In this document: in pieces, positions 53,607-61,858 of the stretch
How positions within the stretch are numbered: the stretch's first letter is position 1
How the letters are laid out: every line of letters begins with the position of its first letter
Source of the DNA: Jannaschia formosa
Lineage (GTDB): Bacteria > Pseudomonadota > Alphaproteobacteria > Rhodobacterales > Rhodobacteraceae
NCBI RefSeq assembly: GCF_003340555.1
Contig: NZ_QPLJ01000003.1
Coordinates: 186,001 to 250,000, forward strand
Length of the DNA: 64,000 nt
Direction of reading: 5' to 3'
The notes under the pieces: generated by a model
Seen by the model: the letters and a program-made list of their open reading frames with translations, nothing else
The model's database searches: none
Told to the model about the DNA's origin: nothing
Made by a program: the position numbers and the translations under genes

Positions 53607-54533
53607 ATGACCGCCTTCCTGATCCGCCGCCTGCTGATCGCGATCCCCACGATCCTGTTCCTGATCGTGCTCTCCTTCGTGCTGATGGAGGTCGCCCCCG
53701 GCTCCCCCTTCGACAGCGAGCGCGGCGTGCCGCAATACGTGCTCGACAACCTCGAGGCCAAGTACGGGCTCGACCGCCCGCCCTGGGAGCGGCTGGGCCT
53801 CTATGTCTGGAACATCGTCACCGATTTCGACTTCGGCCCGACCTTCACCTATCGCGACCGCACGGTGAACGACATCATCGCGCAGGGCTTCCCGGTCACG
53901 CTGACCTACGGCTTCTGGTCGGGCATCGCCGCGATGGCGGTGGGCATCCCGCTGGGCATCGTCGCAGCCCTGAAGCAGAACAGCTGGATCGACACGCTGG
54001 CCGTGGGCTTCAGCGTCGGCGCGCAGGTGCTGCCGAACTTCGTCATGGCGCCGATCCTGGTGCTGGTCTTCACGCTCTGGCTCGGCTGGCTGCCCGGCGG
54101 CGGCTGGGGCGGGGGGCAGTGGAACTACCTCGTGCTGCCGGTCATCGCGCTCTCGACCTCCTACATGGCCTCCATCGCCCGCCTGACGCGGTCGTCGATG
54201 CTGGAGGTGCTGAACGCGCCCTTCATCCGCACCGCCCGGGCCAAGGGCCTGCCGATGCGCCGCGTCGTCTGGCGCCACGCGCTCAAGCCCGCGATGCTGC
54301 CCGTGATCTCCTATCTCGGGCCGACCTTCGCCTTCCTCATCACCGGCTCGGTGCTGATCGACGTGTTCTTCTCGACCGGCGGGATCGGGCAGTTCTTCGT
54401 CGCCGCAGCACTCGGCCGCGACTACGCGATCATCATGGGGGTCACGATCCTCTACGGCGTGATCGTGGTCGCGCTGAACCTCCTCGTCGACCTGCTCTAT
54501 GCCTGGATCGACCCGAAGATCCGGTACGCCTGA
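53607..54533 (+). CDS. oppB: Oligopeptide ABC transporter permease OppB
   Basis: A 308-residue permease with six hydrophobic segments: FLIRRLLIAIPTILFLIVLS at the start, LTYGFWSGIAAMAVGIPLGI, and the coupling loop IRTARAKGLPMRRVVWRHALK, typical of DppB/OppB. It ends DLLYAWIDPKIRYA, the standard tail. The ATG at 53607 has GGGAGG upstream. Its stop overlaps the oppC start (TGATG). Confidence 0.92.
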   Translation: MTAFLIRRLLIAIPTILFLIVLSFVLMEVAPGSPFDSERGVPQYVLDNLEAKYGLDRPPWERLGLYVWNIVTDFDFGPTFTYRDRTVNDIIAQGFPVTLTYGFWSGIAAMAVGIPLGIVAALKQNSWIDTLAVGFSVGAQVLPNFVMAPILVLVFTLWLGWLPGGGWGGGQWNYLVLPVIALSTSYMASIARLTRSSMLEVLNAPFIRTARAKGLPMRRVVWRHALKPAMLPVISYLGPTFAFLITGSVLIDVFFSTGGIGQFFVAAALGRDYAIIMGVTILYGVIVVALNLLVDLLYAWIDPKIRYA

Positions 54534-55468
54534 TGCTGACCCGCCGCGCAACCAGGGCGTTCATCTCGCCCCCCTCCGACCCCACGCCCGAAGTCGCGGT
54601 CAAGGGCCGCTCGCTCTGGGCCGACGCGGGCGCGCGTTTCGCGCGCAACCGCGCGGCCGTGGCGGGCGCGGTGGTGCTGGCGCTGCTCTGCGTCTTCGCC
54701 TTCCTCGGCGGCCTGATCTCTCCCTGGGACAACGAGACCATCGACTGGGGCATGCTGGGCCAGGTCAGCACCGTCGGCGGCCCCTCGCTCGAGACCGGGC
54801 ACTGGTTCGGCGTCGACGAGACCGGCCGCGACCTCTACGCGCGCACGGTGCAGGGCACCCGCATCAGCCTCGCCGTGGGCATCATCGGCGCGCTCGTCGC
54901 GGTAGGGATCGGGACCGTCTGGGGCGCGGTCGCCGGCTATGTCGGCAGCCGGGTCGACAACGTGATGATGCGGCTCGTCGACGTGATGATCGCGGTCCCC
55001 TACATGTTCGTCCTGATCCTGCTGATGGTCGTGTTCGAACGCTCGGTCATCATGCTCTTTGTCGGCGTCGGCCTGATCTCCTGGCTCGACATGGCGCGGA
55101 TCGTGCGCGGCCAGACGTTGACGCTGAAGAACCGGGAATTCGTCGAGGCCGCCATCGCCACCGGCGTGCGCACGCCCACCATCATCGCCCGCCACATCGT
55201 GCCGAACCTGCTCGGCATCGTCGTCGTCTACGCCACGCTTCTGGTCCCCTCGATGATCCTCTTCGAAAGCTTCGTGAGCTTCCTCGGCCTCGGCGTGCAG
55301 GAGCCGCAGACCTCGCTCGGCGCGCTGATCGCCCAAGGCGCGTCCCAGATGCGCAACGACGTGCCCTGGATGCTGGGCTTCCCGCTCGCCATCTTCGTCA
55401 TCCTGCTCTTCGCGCTGTTCTTCGTGGGCGACGGGCTGCGCGACGCGCTCGACCCGAAGGACCGCTGA
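54533..55468 (+). CDS. oppC: Oligopeptide ABC transporter permease OppC
   Basis: A 311-residue permease: the N-terminal block RFARNRAAVAGAVVLALLCVF, then HWFGVDETGRDLYARTVQGTR (typical GTDxxGRD region), and the coupling loop FVEAAIATGVRTPTIIARHIVPN. It ends VGDGLRDALDPKDR, the family tail. Translationally coupled to oppB through the TGATG overlap. Confidence 0.92.
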   Translation: MLTRRATRAFISPPSDPTPEVAVKGRSLWADAGARFARNRAAVAGAVVLALLCVFAFLGGLISPWDNETIDWGMLGQVSTVGGPSLETGHWFGVDETGRDLYARTVQGTRISLAVGIIGALVAVGIGTVWGAVAGYVGSRVDNVMMRLVDVMIAVPYMFVLILLMVVFERSVIMLFVGVGLISWLDMARIVRGQTLTLKNREFVEAAIATGVRTPTIIARHIVPNLLGIVVVYATLLVPSMILFESFVSFLGLGVQEPQTSLGALIAQGASQMRNDVPWMLGFPLAIFVILLFALFFVGDGLRDALDPKDR

Positions 55469-55470
55469 CC

Positions 55471-56460
55471 GTGCCGACAGACGACCGGAGCCGGGCCAAC
55501 GTGCTCGAGATCGACGACCTGCACGTCGCCTTCCAGACGACCGGCGGCCCCGTCCACGCGGTCAACGGCCTGTCTCTGCGCCTGCCCGAGCGCGGCACGC
55601 TGGCCATCGTCGGCGAAAGCGGGTCGGGCAAGTCCCAGACCGCCTTCGCCGTCATGGGCCTGCTCGCCCGCAACGGGCGGGCCGAGGGCTCCGTCCGCCT
55701 CGCCGGGCAGGAGGTGCTGAACCTGCCCGAGGCGAAGCTCAACCGGCTGCGGGCGCGAAAGGTGGCCATGGTCTTCCAGGACCCGATGACCTCGCTCAAC
55801 CCCTATATGCGCGTGGGCGAGCAGCTGGCCGAGGTGCTGGTCCTGCACGAGGGGCTGTCGAAGCGCGACGCCCTCACCCGCTCGGCCGAGATGCTCGACG
55901 CCGTGCGCATTTCCGACGCGCGCGGGCGGCTCGGCCAGTATCCGCACGAGTTCTCGGGCGGCATGCGCCAGCGTGTGATGATCGCGATGGCGCTGCTCTG
56001 CCGTCCCGCCCTCCTGATCGCGGACGAGCCGACGACGGCGCTCGACGTCACGGTGCAGGCGCAGATCATGACCCTGCTGGAGGACGTGCGGGAGGAGTTC
56101 GGCACCGCCCTCCTTCTGATCACCCACGACATGGGGCTCGTGGCCGAGGCCTGCGCCGAGACCATCGTCCTCTATGGCGGCCGGGTGATGGAGCAGGGGC
56201 CGACCGAGGCGCTGTTCGACGACCCGACCCATCCCTACACCGCCGGGCTGCTGGCCGCCGTGCCCCGGCTCGACGCCGAGGGGGACGAGATGCGCGCCAT
56301 TCCCGGCGATCCCCCGGACATGAGCCGCCTGCCGCCCGGCTGCCCCTTCGCCCCGCGCTGTCCGCTGGTCATGGATGTCTGCCGCACCGTGCAGCCCCCG
56401 CTCGCGCCCCATGGGCCGCAGCGCCGCGCCTGCCATGCCGATCCGGAGGCCGTCGGATGA
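55471..56460 (+). CDS. oppD: Oligopeptide ABC transporter ATPase OppD
   Basis: A 329-residue ATPase with Walker A GESGSGKS, Q-loop MVFQDPMTSLNPYMR, signature FSGGMRQRVMIAMAL, Walker B LLIADEPTTALDVT, and the C-terminal oligopeptide domain with Cys-rich GCPFAPRCPLVMDVC. It starts at GTG two bases after oppC and overlaps oppF (ATGA). Confidence 0.92.
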   Translation: MPTDDRSRANVLEIDDLHVAFQTTGGPVHAVNGLSLRLPERGTLAIVGESGSGKSQTAFAVMGLLARNGRAEGSVRLAGQEVLNLPEAKLNRLRARKVAMVFQDPMTSLNPYMRVGEQLAEVLVLHEGLSKRDALTRSAEMLDAVRISDARGRLGQYPHEFSGGMRQRVMIAMALLCRPALLIADEPTTALDVTVQAQIMTLLEDVREEFGTALLLITHDMGLVAEACAETIVLYGGRVMEQGPTEALFDDPTHPYTAGLLAAVPRLDAEGDEMRAIPGDPPDMSRLPPGCPFAPRCPLVMDVCRTVQPPLAPHGPQRRACHADPEAVG

Positions 56461-57434
56461 CCCTGCTCTCGGTCCGCGACCTGTCGGTCACCTTCGACGT
56501 GCCCCGCCGCGGCGCGATGCCCTGGGCGCCGCCGCTCAGGCTGCACGCCGTCTCGAACATGTCCTTCGACCTTGCCGCGGGCGAGACGCTGGGCATCGTC
56601 GGCGAGAGCGGGTCGGGCAAGTCCACCCTCGCCCGCGCCGTGATCGGCACCGTGCCGATGTCCGGCGGCGAGGTCCTGTGGGAGGGCAAGCCGCTCTCGG
56701 GCATGTCCCCGACCGAGCGCCGGGGCCTGCGCGCCCAGATGCAGATGGTGTTCCAGGACCCGCTCGCCGCGCTGAACCCGCGCATGACCGTGGGCGAGAT
56801 CATCGCCGAGCCGCTCCGCACCCATCGCGACGTCCCGCGGCGGGAGGCCCGGCTGCGCGCGCAGGAGATGATGGAGCGGGTGGGCCTGCTCCCGAACCTC
56901 GTGAACCGCTACCCGCACGAGTTCTCGGGCGGCCAGTGCCAGCGCATCGGCATCGCCCGCGCCCTGATCCTGGAGCCGCGGCTTCTCGTCTGCGACGAGC
57001 CGGTCTCGGCGCTCGACGTCTCGGTGCAGGCGCAGGTCGTGAACCTTCTGCGCCGGCTCGGGCGCGAGATGGGGCTGGCGATGATCTTCATCGCCCATGA
57101 CCTTGCAGTGGTCCGGCAGGTCTCGGACCGGGTGATGGTCATGTATCTCGGCCGCCGGATGGAGGAGGGCCCGGCCCGCGCCGTCACCGACGCGCCGCTG
57201 CACCCCTATACCCGCGCCCTGATCGACAGCGTGCCGGTCCCCGACCCGCGTGCGCCGCGCCGCGCCCGCGCGATCCGGGGCGAGCTGCCCTCGCCGCTCA
57301 ACCCGCCTTCGGGCTGCGTCTTCCACCCGCGCTGCCCGCGCGCCCACCCCGACTGCTCCGAGGGCCGGCCGCCGGTCCTGCGCCCCACCCCGGGCCGCGC
57401 CGTCGCCTGCCCCTATCACGAAGGGACGGACTGA
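56457..57434 (+). CDS. oppF: Oligopeptide ABC transporter ATPase OppF
   Basis: A 325-residue ATPase, partner of OppD: Walker A GESGSGKST, VFQDPLAALNPRMTVGEI, signature FSGGQCQRIGIARAL, Walker B LLVCDEPVSALDVS, and the Cys-rich tail GCVFHPRCPRAHPDC. It ends the opp operon. Confidence 0.92.
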   Translation: MTLLSVRDLSVTFDVPRRGAMPWAPPLRLHAVSNMSFDLAAGETLGIVGESGSGKSTLARAVIGTVPMSGGEVLWEGKPLSGMSPTERRGLRAQMQMVFQDPLAALNPRMTVGEIIAEPLRTHRDVPRREARLRAQEMMERVGLLPNLVNRYPHEFSGGQCQRIGIARALILEPRLLVCDEPVSALDVSVQAQVVNLLRRLGREMGLAMIFIAHDLAVVRQVSDRVMVMYLGRRMEEGPARAVTDAPLHPYTRALIDSVPVPDPRAPRRARAIRGELPSPLNPPSGCVFHPRCPRAHPDCSEGRPPVLRPTPGRAVACPYHEGTD

Positions 57435-57487
57435 CCCGCGACCCACAGGGGCGGAGGGGCCTGCGAGGCCGGTCCGGGTCCCCGGCT

Positions 57488-57943
57488 TCAGGCAATCTGC
57501 TCCAGCTGCTCCTTCGACAGGTCGCCCGGGACGATCGTGATCGGGACCGGCAGCGTGCCGGCCGACTTGGCGAGTTGCGTGACCAGCGGGCCGGGGCCCT
57601 TCTTGTCGGGCGCGGCGCCCAGCACCAGCACGCCGATCTCGGGGTCCTCTCGGACCTGGGCCAGGATCTCGTCGACCGGCTCGCCCTCGCGGATCACCAG
57701 ATGCGGCTCCAGCCCGTGCTTGTCGCGCATCCATTTGGCGAAGACCTCGAAATGGGCGACGATGCGCTCCCGCGCCTCCTCGCGCATGATGTCGCCGACG
57801 CCGATCCAGTGGTTGAACTCGTCCGGCGGGATGACCGAGAGAACCTCGATCCCGCCGCCGGTATGCTGGGCGCGCAGCGCGGCGAAGCGCATCGCGTTGA
57901 GGCATTCTCGGCTGTCGTCCAGGACGACGAGGAACTTGCGCAT
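57488..57943 (-). CDS. Universal stress protein, UspA family
   Basis: A 151-residue single-domain Usp: FLVVLDDSRECLNAMRFA at the start, EVLSVIPPDEF, and LVLGAAPDKKGPGPLVTQ near 110, where ATP-binding members have GxxGxxxxxxxxxG(S/T). The loop here is altered, so nucleotide binding is uncertain. GGAGGCC precedes the ATG. It is convergent with oppF. Confidence 0.88.
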   Translation of the reverse strand: MRKFLVVLDDSRECLNAMRFAALRAQHTGGGIEVLSVIPPDEFNHWIGVGDIMREEARERIVAHFEVFAKWMRDKHGLEPHLVIREGEPVDEILAQVREDPEIGVLVLGAAPDKKGPGPLVTQLAKSAGTLPVPITIVPGDLSKEQLEQIA

Positions 57944-58030
57944 GGGGCCTCCGGCGGCAGTTCAAGCCCGGCGACCATGGCCCCTGCGCCGGAACCTGTC
58001 CAGACGGTTGCGCCTTGCGGCGCCCGGGGA

Positions 58031-58083
58031 GGGGGGCTCTGCCCCCCGTCGCCTCCGGCGACTCCCCCCGGAGTATTTCCGGC
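58031..58083 (-). repeat. 3'-end repeat element, copy 4 (reverse orientation)
   Basis: Read on the minus strand: GGAAATACTCC, a G-run, a variable hairpin (GTCGCC-GGA-GGCGAC) and GGGGGGCAGAGCCCCCC. It begins 13 bases beyond the stop of the minus-strand gene ending at 58096, in the same orientation as that gene. Confidence 0.75.
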
Positions 58084-58095
58084 CACAGGAAGGGA

Positions 58096-59133
58096 TCAGT
58101 CGAGCATCCGGCGCCAGAGCAGCGCCCCCGCGCGGGTCGCGAGCAGGATCGCGAGCTGCGTCGCGGTGAGCCAGACCAGCGCGAGCGTCGCGGCGGCTGT
58201 GCGGCTGAGGCGCAGGGTCGCGCGGAAGGCGCGGGACTTGCCCAGCACCGCCATCACCTGCGGCGTGCGCGGGCCCGCCGCCTCGGCCAGGCGGGCGAGC
58301 CGGGCAGCGTCCTCCGGCCCGTCCACATGGCGCAGCAGGCGCAGCGCCTCGGGGGTGGAGGTGGCGCGGCGCACGGCCTCCATCTCGCGGGCCAGCGCGC
58401 CGATGCGGGCGAGGCGGGCGGTGTCGGTGACGTCCTCCAGCCGGGCGGTGCCGCGCAGGTAGCCGGGCAGCGCCGCCCAGCGGACCGGCAGGTCGAGCTG
58501 CCGGGCCAGGGCCGGCGACAGGCTGCCCATCCGCCGCGCCATCCGCAGAAGCCCCGCCCCCGCCTTGACCGAGGCGGAGCTTCCGCCCGAGGCCAGGACC
58601 GCCGCCGTCGCCCCGAGCCCCAGCAGCGCGAGCCCCGCATCGACGCGGTCGACCTCCTCTCCCGCGCCCCAGGCGAGCCCGGCGCGGCGGAGCGCGTTGA
58701 GGTCGCCCAGCGGCGACAGCTCGAACGGGACGGCGCAGGCGGCGAGCAGCCGGACGCTTTCGCAGCGCGCCGTGTCGGCCATGCAGGCGCCGCACCCGGC
58801 GGCCTGCGCCAGGGGGCTGTCGGCGCGGGCGACGAGGGTTTCGGCCGGGTCGCGGTAGATCGGGCGGCCCAACTCGTCGGCCAGCGACAGGAACATCGCG
58901 GCCCGCTCCGAATCGCCCTCGGCAACCGCTCCGTCCAGGGCGGATTGCAGCCATTCGGCCGTCGCGACGCGCGCGACCCGGGCCTCCAGTGCCAGGGCCA
59001 GCTCGGTCGTGCTGCGGTCCACGAAGGGCCGGGCGAGCGGGTTGGTGGAGAGCATCCAGCCGGTCGCCGCCGCCGTCGCCAGCAGCGGCAGCGCCCGCAG
59101 CGCGCCGATCAGGCCGACAGCGCCCAGTCCCAA
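58096..59133 (-). CDS. Membrane-anchored protein of unknown function
   Basis: A protein of about 345 residues I do not recognise. An N-terminal hydrophobic segment (GLIGALRALPLLATAAATGWML) is followed by a long helical region with two small Cys groups (GCGACMADTARC), a hydrophobic patch (VDAGLALLGLGATAAVLASGG) and a C-terminal membrane segment (TLALVWLTATQLAILLA) before RMLD. The TTG at 59133 is chosen because GGGAG lies 5 bases before it and it keeps the first hydrophobic segment; it lies 25 bases inside the preceding aminotransferase gene. The next ATG (59055) would remove that segment. Confidence 0.6.
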   Translation of the reverse strand: MGLGAVGLIGALRALPLLATAAATGWMLSTNPLARPFVDRSTTELALALEARVARVATAEWLQSALDGAVAEGDSERAAMFLSLADELGRPIYRDPAETLVARADSPLAQAAGCGACMADTARCESVRLLAACAVPFELSPLGDLNALRRAGLAWGAGEEVDRVDAGLALLGLGATAAVLASGGSSASVKAGAGLLRMARRMGSLSPALARQLDLPVRWAALPGYLRGTARLEDVTDTARLARIGALAREMEAVRRATSTPEALRLLRHVDGPEDAARLARLAEAAGPRTPQVMAVLGKSRAFRATLRLSRTAAATLALVWLTATQLAILLATRAGALLWRRMLD

Positions 59134-59969
59134 TAGAGCTCCCGCACGCGGCGGGCGACGGGGCCGACCTGGTACTGGCGGTGGTCGAAGGCCACGACCG
59201 GCGTGACCTTGGTCAGGTTGCCGGAGAGGAACACCTCGTCGGCGTCGCGGAAGTCGTCGAAGGTGAGAACCGTCTCGTGGACCCGCGTGCCGTCGGCGGC
59301 GAGATTGGCGATGTGGCGGGCGCGGGTGATGCCCGACAGGAAGGTGCCGTTGGCGATCGGGGTGAAGACCTCGCCGTCCTTGACCATGAACACGTTGGAG
59401 GTGGCGCTTTCGGCCACGTTCCCCATCGCGTCGGCGACCAGCGCGTTGCCGAAGCCCCTGGCCTGCGCCTCGGCCAGCATCCGCGCGTTGTTCGGGTAGA
59501 GGCAGCCCGCCTTGGCGTCGCAGACGGCGTCCTCCAGCACGGGGCGGCGGTAGCGGGTGGTGGTCAGCGTCGTCGTCTTGTCGGCACCGTACATCGGCAC
59601 CTCCTCGAGGCAGATCGCGAAGCCGGTTTCCTCCTTCGAGGGCACGAGGCCCAGTTCGCTGCCATGGATGCCCCAATACATCGGGCGGATGTAGATGGCG
59701 GCCTCGGGCGCGAAACCCTCCAGCCCCTCGTGGATCAGCTCGACCATGCGCGCGGGCTCGACCGTGGGCTTCAGCATCAGCGCCTCGGCGGAGCGGTTCA
59801 CGCGGGCGCAGTGCCTGTCGAGATCGGGGGTCACGCCCTCGAATCGGCGGGCGCCGTCGAAGACCGAACTTCCCTGCCAGCTGCCGTGATCTGCGGCGCG
59901 CATGACCGGCACGTCTCCGTCATGCCAGGTGCCGTCGAAATAGGTCCTGATCGTCTTTCCGAATGCCAT
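59109..59969 (-). CDS. Class-IV aminotransferase (branched-chain aminotransferase-like)
   Basis: A 286-residue fold-IV PLP enzyme. It has TYFDGTWHDGDVP, the family block HGSWQGSSVFDGARRFEG, the PLP lysine in DAKAGCLYPNNARML, and the phosphate-binding GNVAESATSNVFMVKDG and FLSGITRARH. The branched-chain aminotransferase IlvE or a D-amino-acid/ADC-lyase-like role are both possible; the residues around the lysine (AKAGCLY) differ from classic IlvE. GGGAGG precedes the ATG. It is upstream of and overlaps the unknown membrane-protein gene. Confidence 0.85.
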   Translation of the reverse strand: MAFGKTIRTYFDGTWHDGDVPVMRAADHGSWQGSSVFDGARRFEGVTPDLDRHCARVNRSAEALMLKPTVEPARMVELIHEGLEGFAPEAAIYIRPMYWGIHGSELGLVPSKEETGFAICLEEVPMYGADKTTTLTTTRYRRPVLEDAVCDAKAGCLYPNNARMLAEAQARGFGNALVADAMGNVAESATSNVFMVKDGEVFTPIANGTFLSGITRARHIANLAADGTRVHETVLTFDDFRDADEVFLSGNLTKVTPVVAFDHRQYQVGPVARRVRELYWDWALSA

Positions 59970-60076
59970 CCGCGCGGCCTCCCTGTCGTCGCGGCGACCC
60001 TATGGCCCCGGCGCGGCGGGGGCAATGTCGGCCCGCCCCCTTGCGTCGCCCGTGCCGCCATCCGACCTTGCGGGTC

Positions 60077-60538
60077 ATGGACCCCTACCGGCCCCTCGAC
60101 GACGACGCCCGCGCGCTGGCCCGCACCCTGCTGGAGGGGGCGGGCTTCGGCGCGCTGGGCACGCTTCGGGACGGCGCGCCGATGGTCACGCGGGCGGGGT
60201 GCCTCTGGATCAGCGGCACAGGGATGGTGCTGCTGCTCTCGGACCTGTCGGACCACGCGCAGGCGCTGGCCGCCGACCCGGTCTGCTCGCTTCTGGTCGG
60301 AGAGCCGGGAGCGAAGGGCGATCCGCTGACCCATCCGCGCCTGACGCTGATCGGGCGGGCCGAGGCCGCCGACAAGGCGGCGCTGCGCGACACCTATCTG
60401 GCGGCGCGGCCCAAGGCGGGCCTCTACTACGATTTCACCGATTTCCGGCTGGTGCGGATCGCGCCCGCCGAGGCGATGCTGAACGGCGGCTTCGGCAAGG
60501 CCTATCGCCTCGCCCCCGCCGACCTTTCCGCGCTGTGA
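60077..60538 (+). CDS. Pyridoxamine-5'-phosphate-oxidase-fold (HugZ-like) protein
   Basis: A 153-residue split-barrel flavin-binding protein: ARTLLEGAGFGALGTLRDGAPMVTRAGCLW at the start, LLLSDLSDHAQALAADPVCSLLVGEP, and HPRLTLIGRAE, the pattern of HugZ-type haem-utilisation/PPOX proteins. It lacks the C-terminal extra domain of full HugZ. Coupled to the DUF218 gene by a GTGA overlap. Confidence 0.85.
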   Translation: MDPYRPLDDDARALARTLLEGAGFGALGTLRDGAPMVTRAGCLWISGTGMVLLLSDLSDHAQALAADPVCSLLVGEPGAKGDPLTHPRLTLIGRAEAADKAALRDTYLAARPKAGLYYDFTDFRLVRIAPAEAMLNGGFGKAYRLAPADLSAL

Positions 60539-61002
60539 GGGTGGCGGTGGTGCTGGGCGCGGCGGTGCGCCCGGACGGGACTGCCTCGCCGGCGTTCCGG
60601 CTGCGGGTGGCGCATGCGGTGTCGCTCTGGCGGGGGGGCGAGGTCGCGGCGATCTGCGTCGCCGGCGGGCAAGGCGCCCATGGCGAGGCCGAGGGCATCG
60701 TCGGTTGCCGCCTCGCCGTCGGGATGGGCGTCCCCCCGGAGGCGCTGCTGGCCGAGACGGAGTCCCGGAACACGGTCGAGAACCTCACCTTCGCCGCCCG
60801 GATGCTGGAGGGGCGGCCGATGGTGCTCGTCTCCAGTCGCTGGCACCTGCCGCGCGCCCGCCTCGCGGCGGCGCTGCTGGGCCTGGCGGTCGAGACGTCG
60901 GGACCGGCAGGCACCATGTCCCGGCGCCGGACGGCGCGCGCGGTCCTGCGCGAGGCGCTGGCCGTGCCGGCAACTGTGGCGAAGGCGCTGCGCGCCCGCT
61001 GA
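60535..61002 (+). CDS. YdcF/DUF218 family protein
   Basis: A 155-residue single-domain DUF218 (ElyC/SanA/YdcF) protein: VVLGAAVRPDGTASPAFRLRV, ICVAGGQGAHGEAEGI, the ESRNTVENLTFAARML helix and the VLVSSRWHLPRARLAA motif. It has no membrane segment, unlike ElyC/SanA. GTG start inside the stop of the preceding gene. Function unknown; relatives bind nucleotides or act in envelope metabolism. Confidence 0.8.
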   Translation: MRVAVVLGAAVRPDGTASPAFRLRVAHAVSLWRGGEVAAICVAGGQGAHGEAEGIVGCRLAVGMGVPPEALLAETESRNTVENLTFAARMLEGRPMVLVSSRWHLPRARLAAALLGLAVETSGPAGTMSRRRTARAVLREALAVPATVAKALRAR

Positions 61003-61006
61003 GGCG

Positions 61007-61058
61007 GGCCGCCGGCCGGGTCCGGTCGAGGCGCGACCGCCCCGGCCGTCCGGCGGCC
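61007..61058. terminator. Possible terminator between convergent genes
   Basis: GGCCGCCGG at 61007-61015 and its complement at 61050-61058 with a long (34-base) loop, just after the DUF218 stop. No T-run. The rest of the gap to 61168 shows a short AT-rich stretch (ATTAAAGAAAGG) near 61142 and nothing else. Confidence 0.25.
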
Positions 61059-61168
61059 GAGGCGGTCTTCGTCATCCGTGAGTGATGGCGGGCGGCGTGC
61101 AACCCCTCGAACCCGCTGTCCCCCAGCTTGCGACGACACTCATTAAAGAAAGGTTAAGCGGCGCGCTT

Positions 61169-61657
61169 TCAAGAGGCGGCGCGCAACGCGCCCCGGCCGC
61201 GCGCCGCGAGCCGCAGGCCCAGCGCCAGCCATGCCCGGTCGGGCGGGTTCCAGAGCCGATCCAGCGCCGCTTCCCCGTCGATCCAGACCGCCCGATGCCC
61301 CGGCTCCGACGGCGGCCCGAGCAGGGGGCCGGGCGTGCCGAGATAGATCGTGCAGAGCTTCTCGGCGTGGATCTCGTACTCGTCCATGAAGGTGAACCGC
61401 CGGTAGGCGCCCAGCCGGACCAGCCCGCCGCAACGATGGCCCGTCTCCTCCAGCACCTCGCGATGAAGCGCGGGCAGAACCGCCTCGCCCGGGTCGATCC
61501 CGCCGCCGGGAAGCTGCAGCTCGACCCGGCCCGGCATCTGCTGCTCGGTCAGCAGGACCTTGCCCGCGCGGACCAGCACGGCATAGGCGCCGGGGCGCAG
61601 GCGGTAGCGCGTGGCGCGGCGCGGCGGCCGGCCCTGTCGGGCGAGCATGGCGGGCAT
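61169..61657 (-). CDS. Nudix hydrolase
   Basis: A 162-residue Nudix enzyme. The Nudix box is complete: GGGIDPGEAVLPALHREVLE then ETG, matching Gx5Ex7REUxEExGU. The N terminus YRLRPGAYAVLVRAGKVLLTEQ and the end RLWNPPDRAWLALG are unremarkable. Substrate not predictable. The start at 61657 is used; an ATG at 61648 has better ribosome-site spacing. Confidence 0.85.
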   Translation of the reverse strand: MPAMLARQGRPPRRATRYRLRPGAYAVLVRAGKVLLTEQQMPGRVELQLPGGGIDPGEAVLPALHREVLEETGHRCGGLVRLGAYRRFTFMDEYEIHAEKLCTIYLGTPGPLLGPPSEPGHRAVWIDGEAALDRLWNPPDRAWLALGLRLAARGRGALRAAS

Positions 61658-61762
61658 GACCTCCGGTCAGGTCGGCGGCGGGCCGGGGGTTGGAGAGGCC
61701 GCGGCCTCCGACTATATGCCGCCCGTATGCAAGCCGGCTCCGCGCCGCGCAAGACCGCCAAC

Positions 61763-61839
61763 GCCGGCCTCCGGCCGGAGAAAACTCCCACAGCCGGCCT
61801 GCGGCCGGAGAAGACTCCCATAGCCGGCCTCCGGCCGGA
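61763..61839 (+). repeat. Tandem 30-base repeats upstream of hslO
   Basis: Two full units and a 17-base third one, each beginning GCCGGCCTNCGGCCGGA and holding the hairpin CCGGCC-NNN-GGCCGG. They span most of the gap between the Nudix gene and hslO. The period of 30 keeps them in frame with hslO, reading AGLRPEKTPT, AGLRPEKTPI, AGLRPDK. Confidence 0.8.
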
Positions 61840-61858
61840 CAAGCAGGGACATCCCGCC

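Noticed and set aside
61763-61839. Possible CRISPR array
   Set aside because: The 30-base units are directly joined with no spacers, and no cas genes are in the window.
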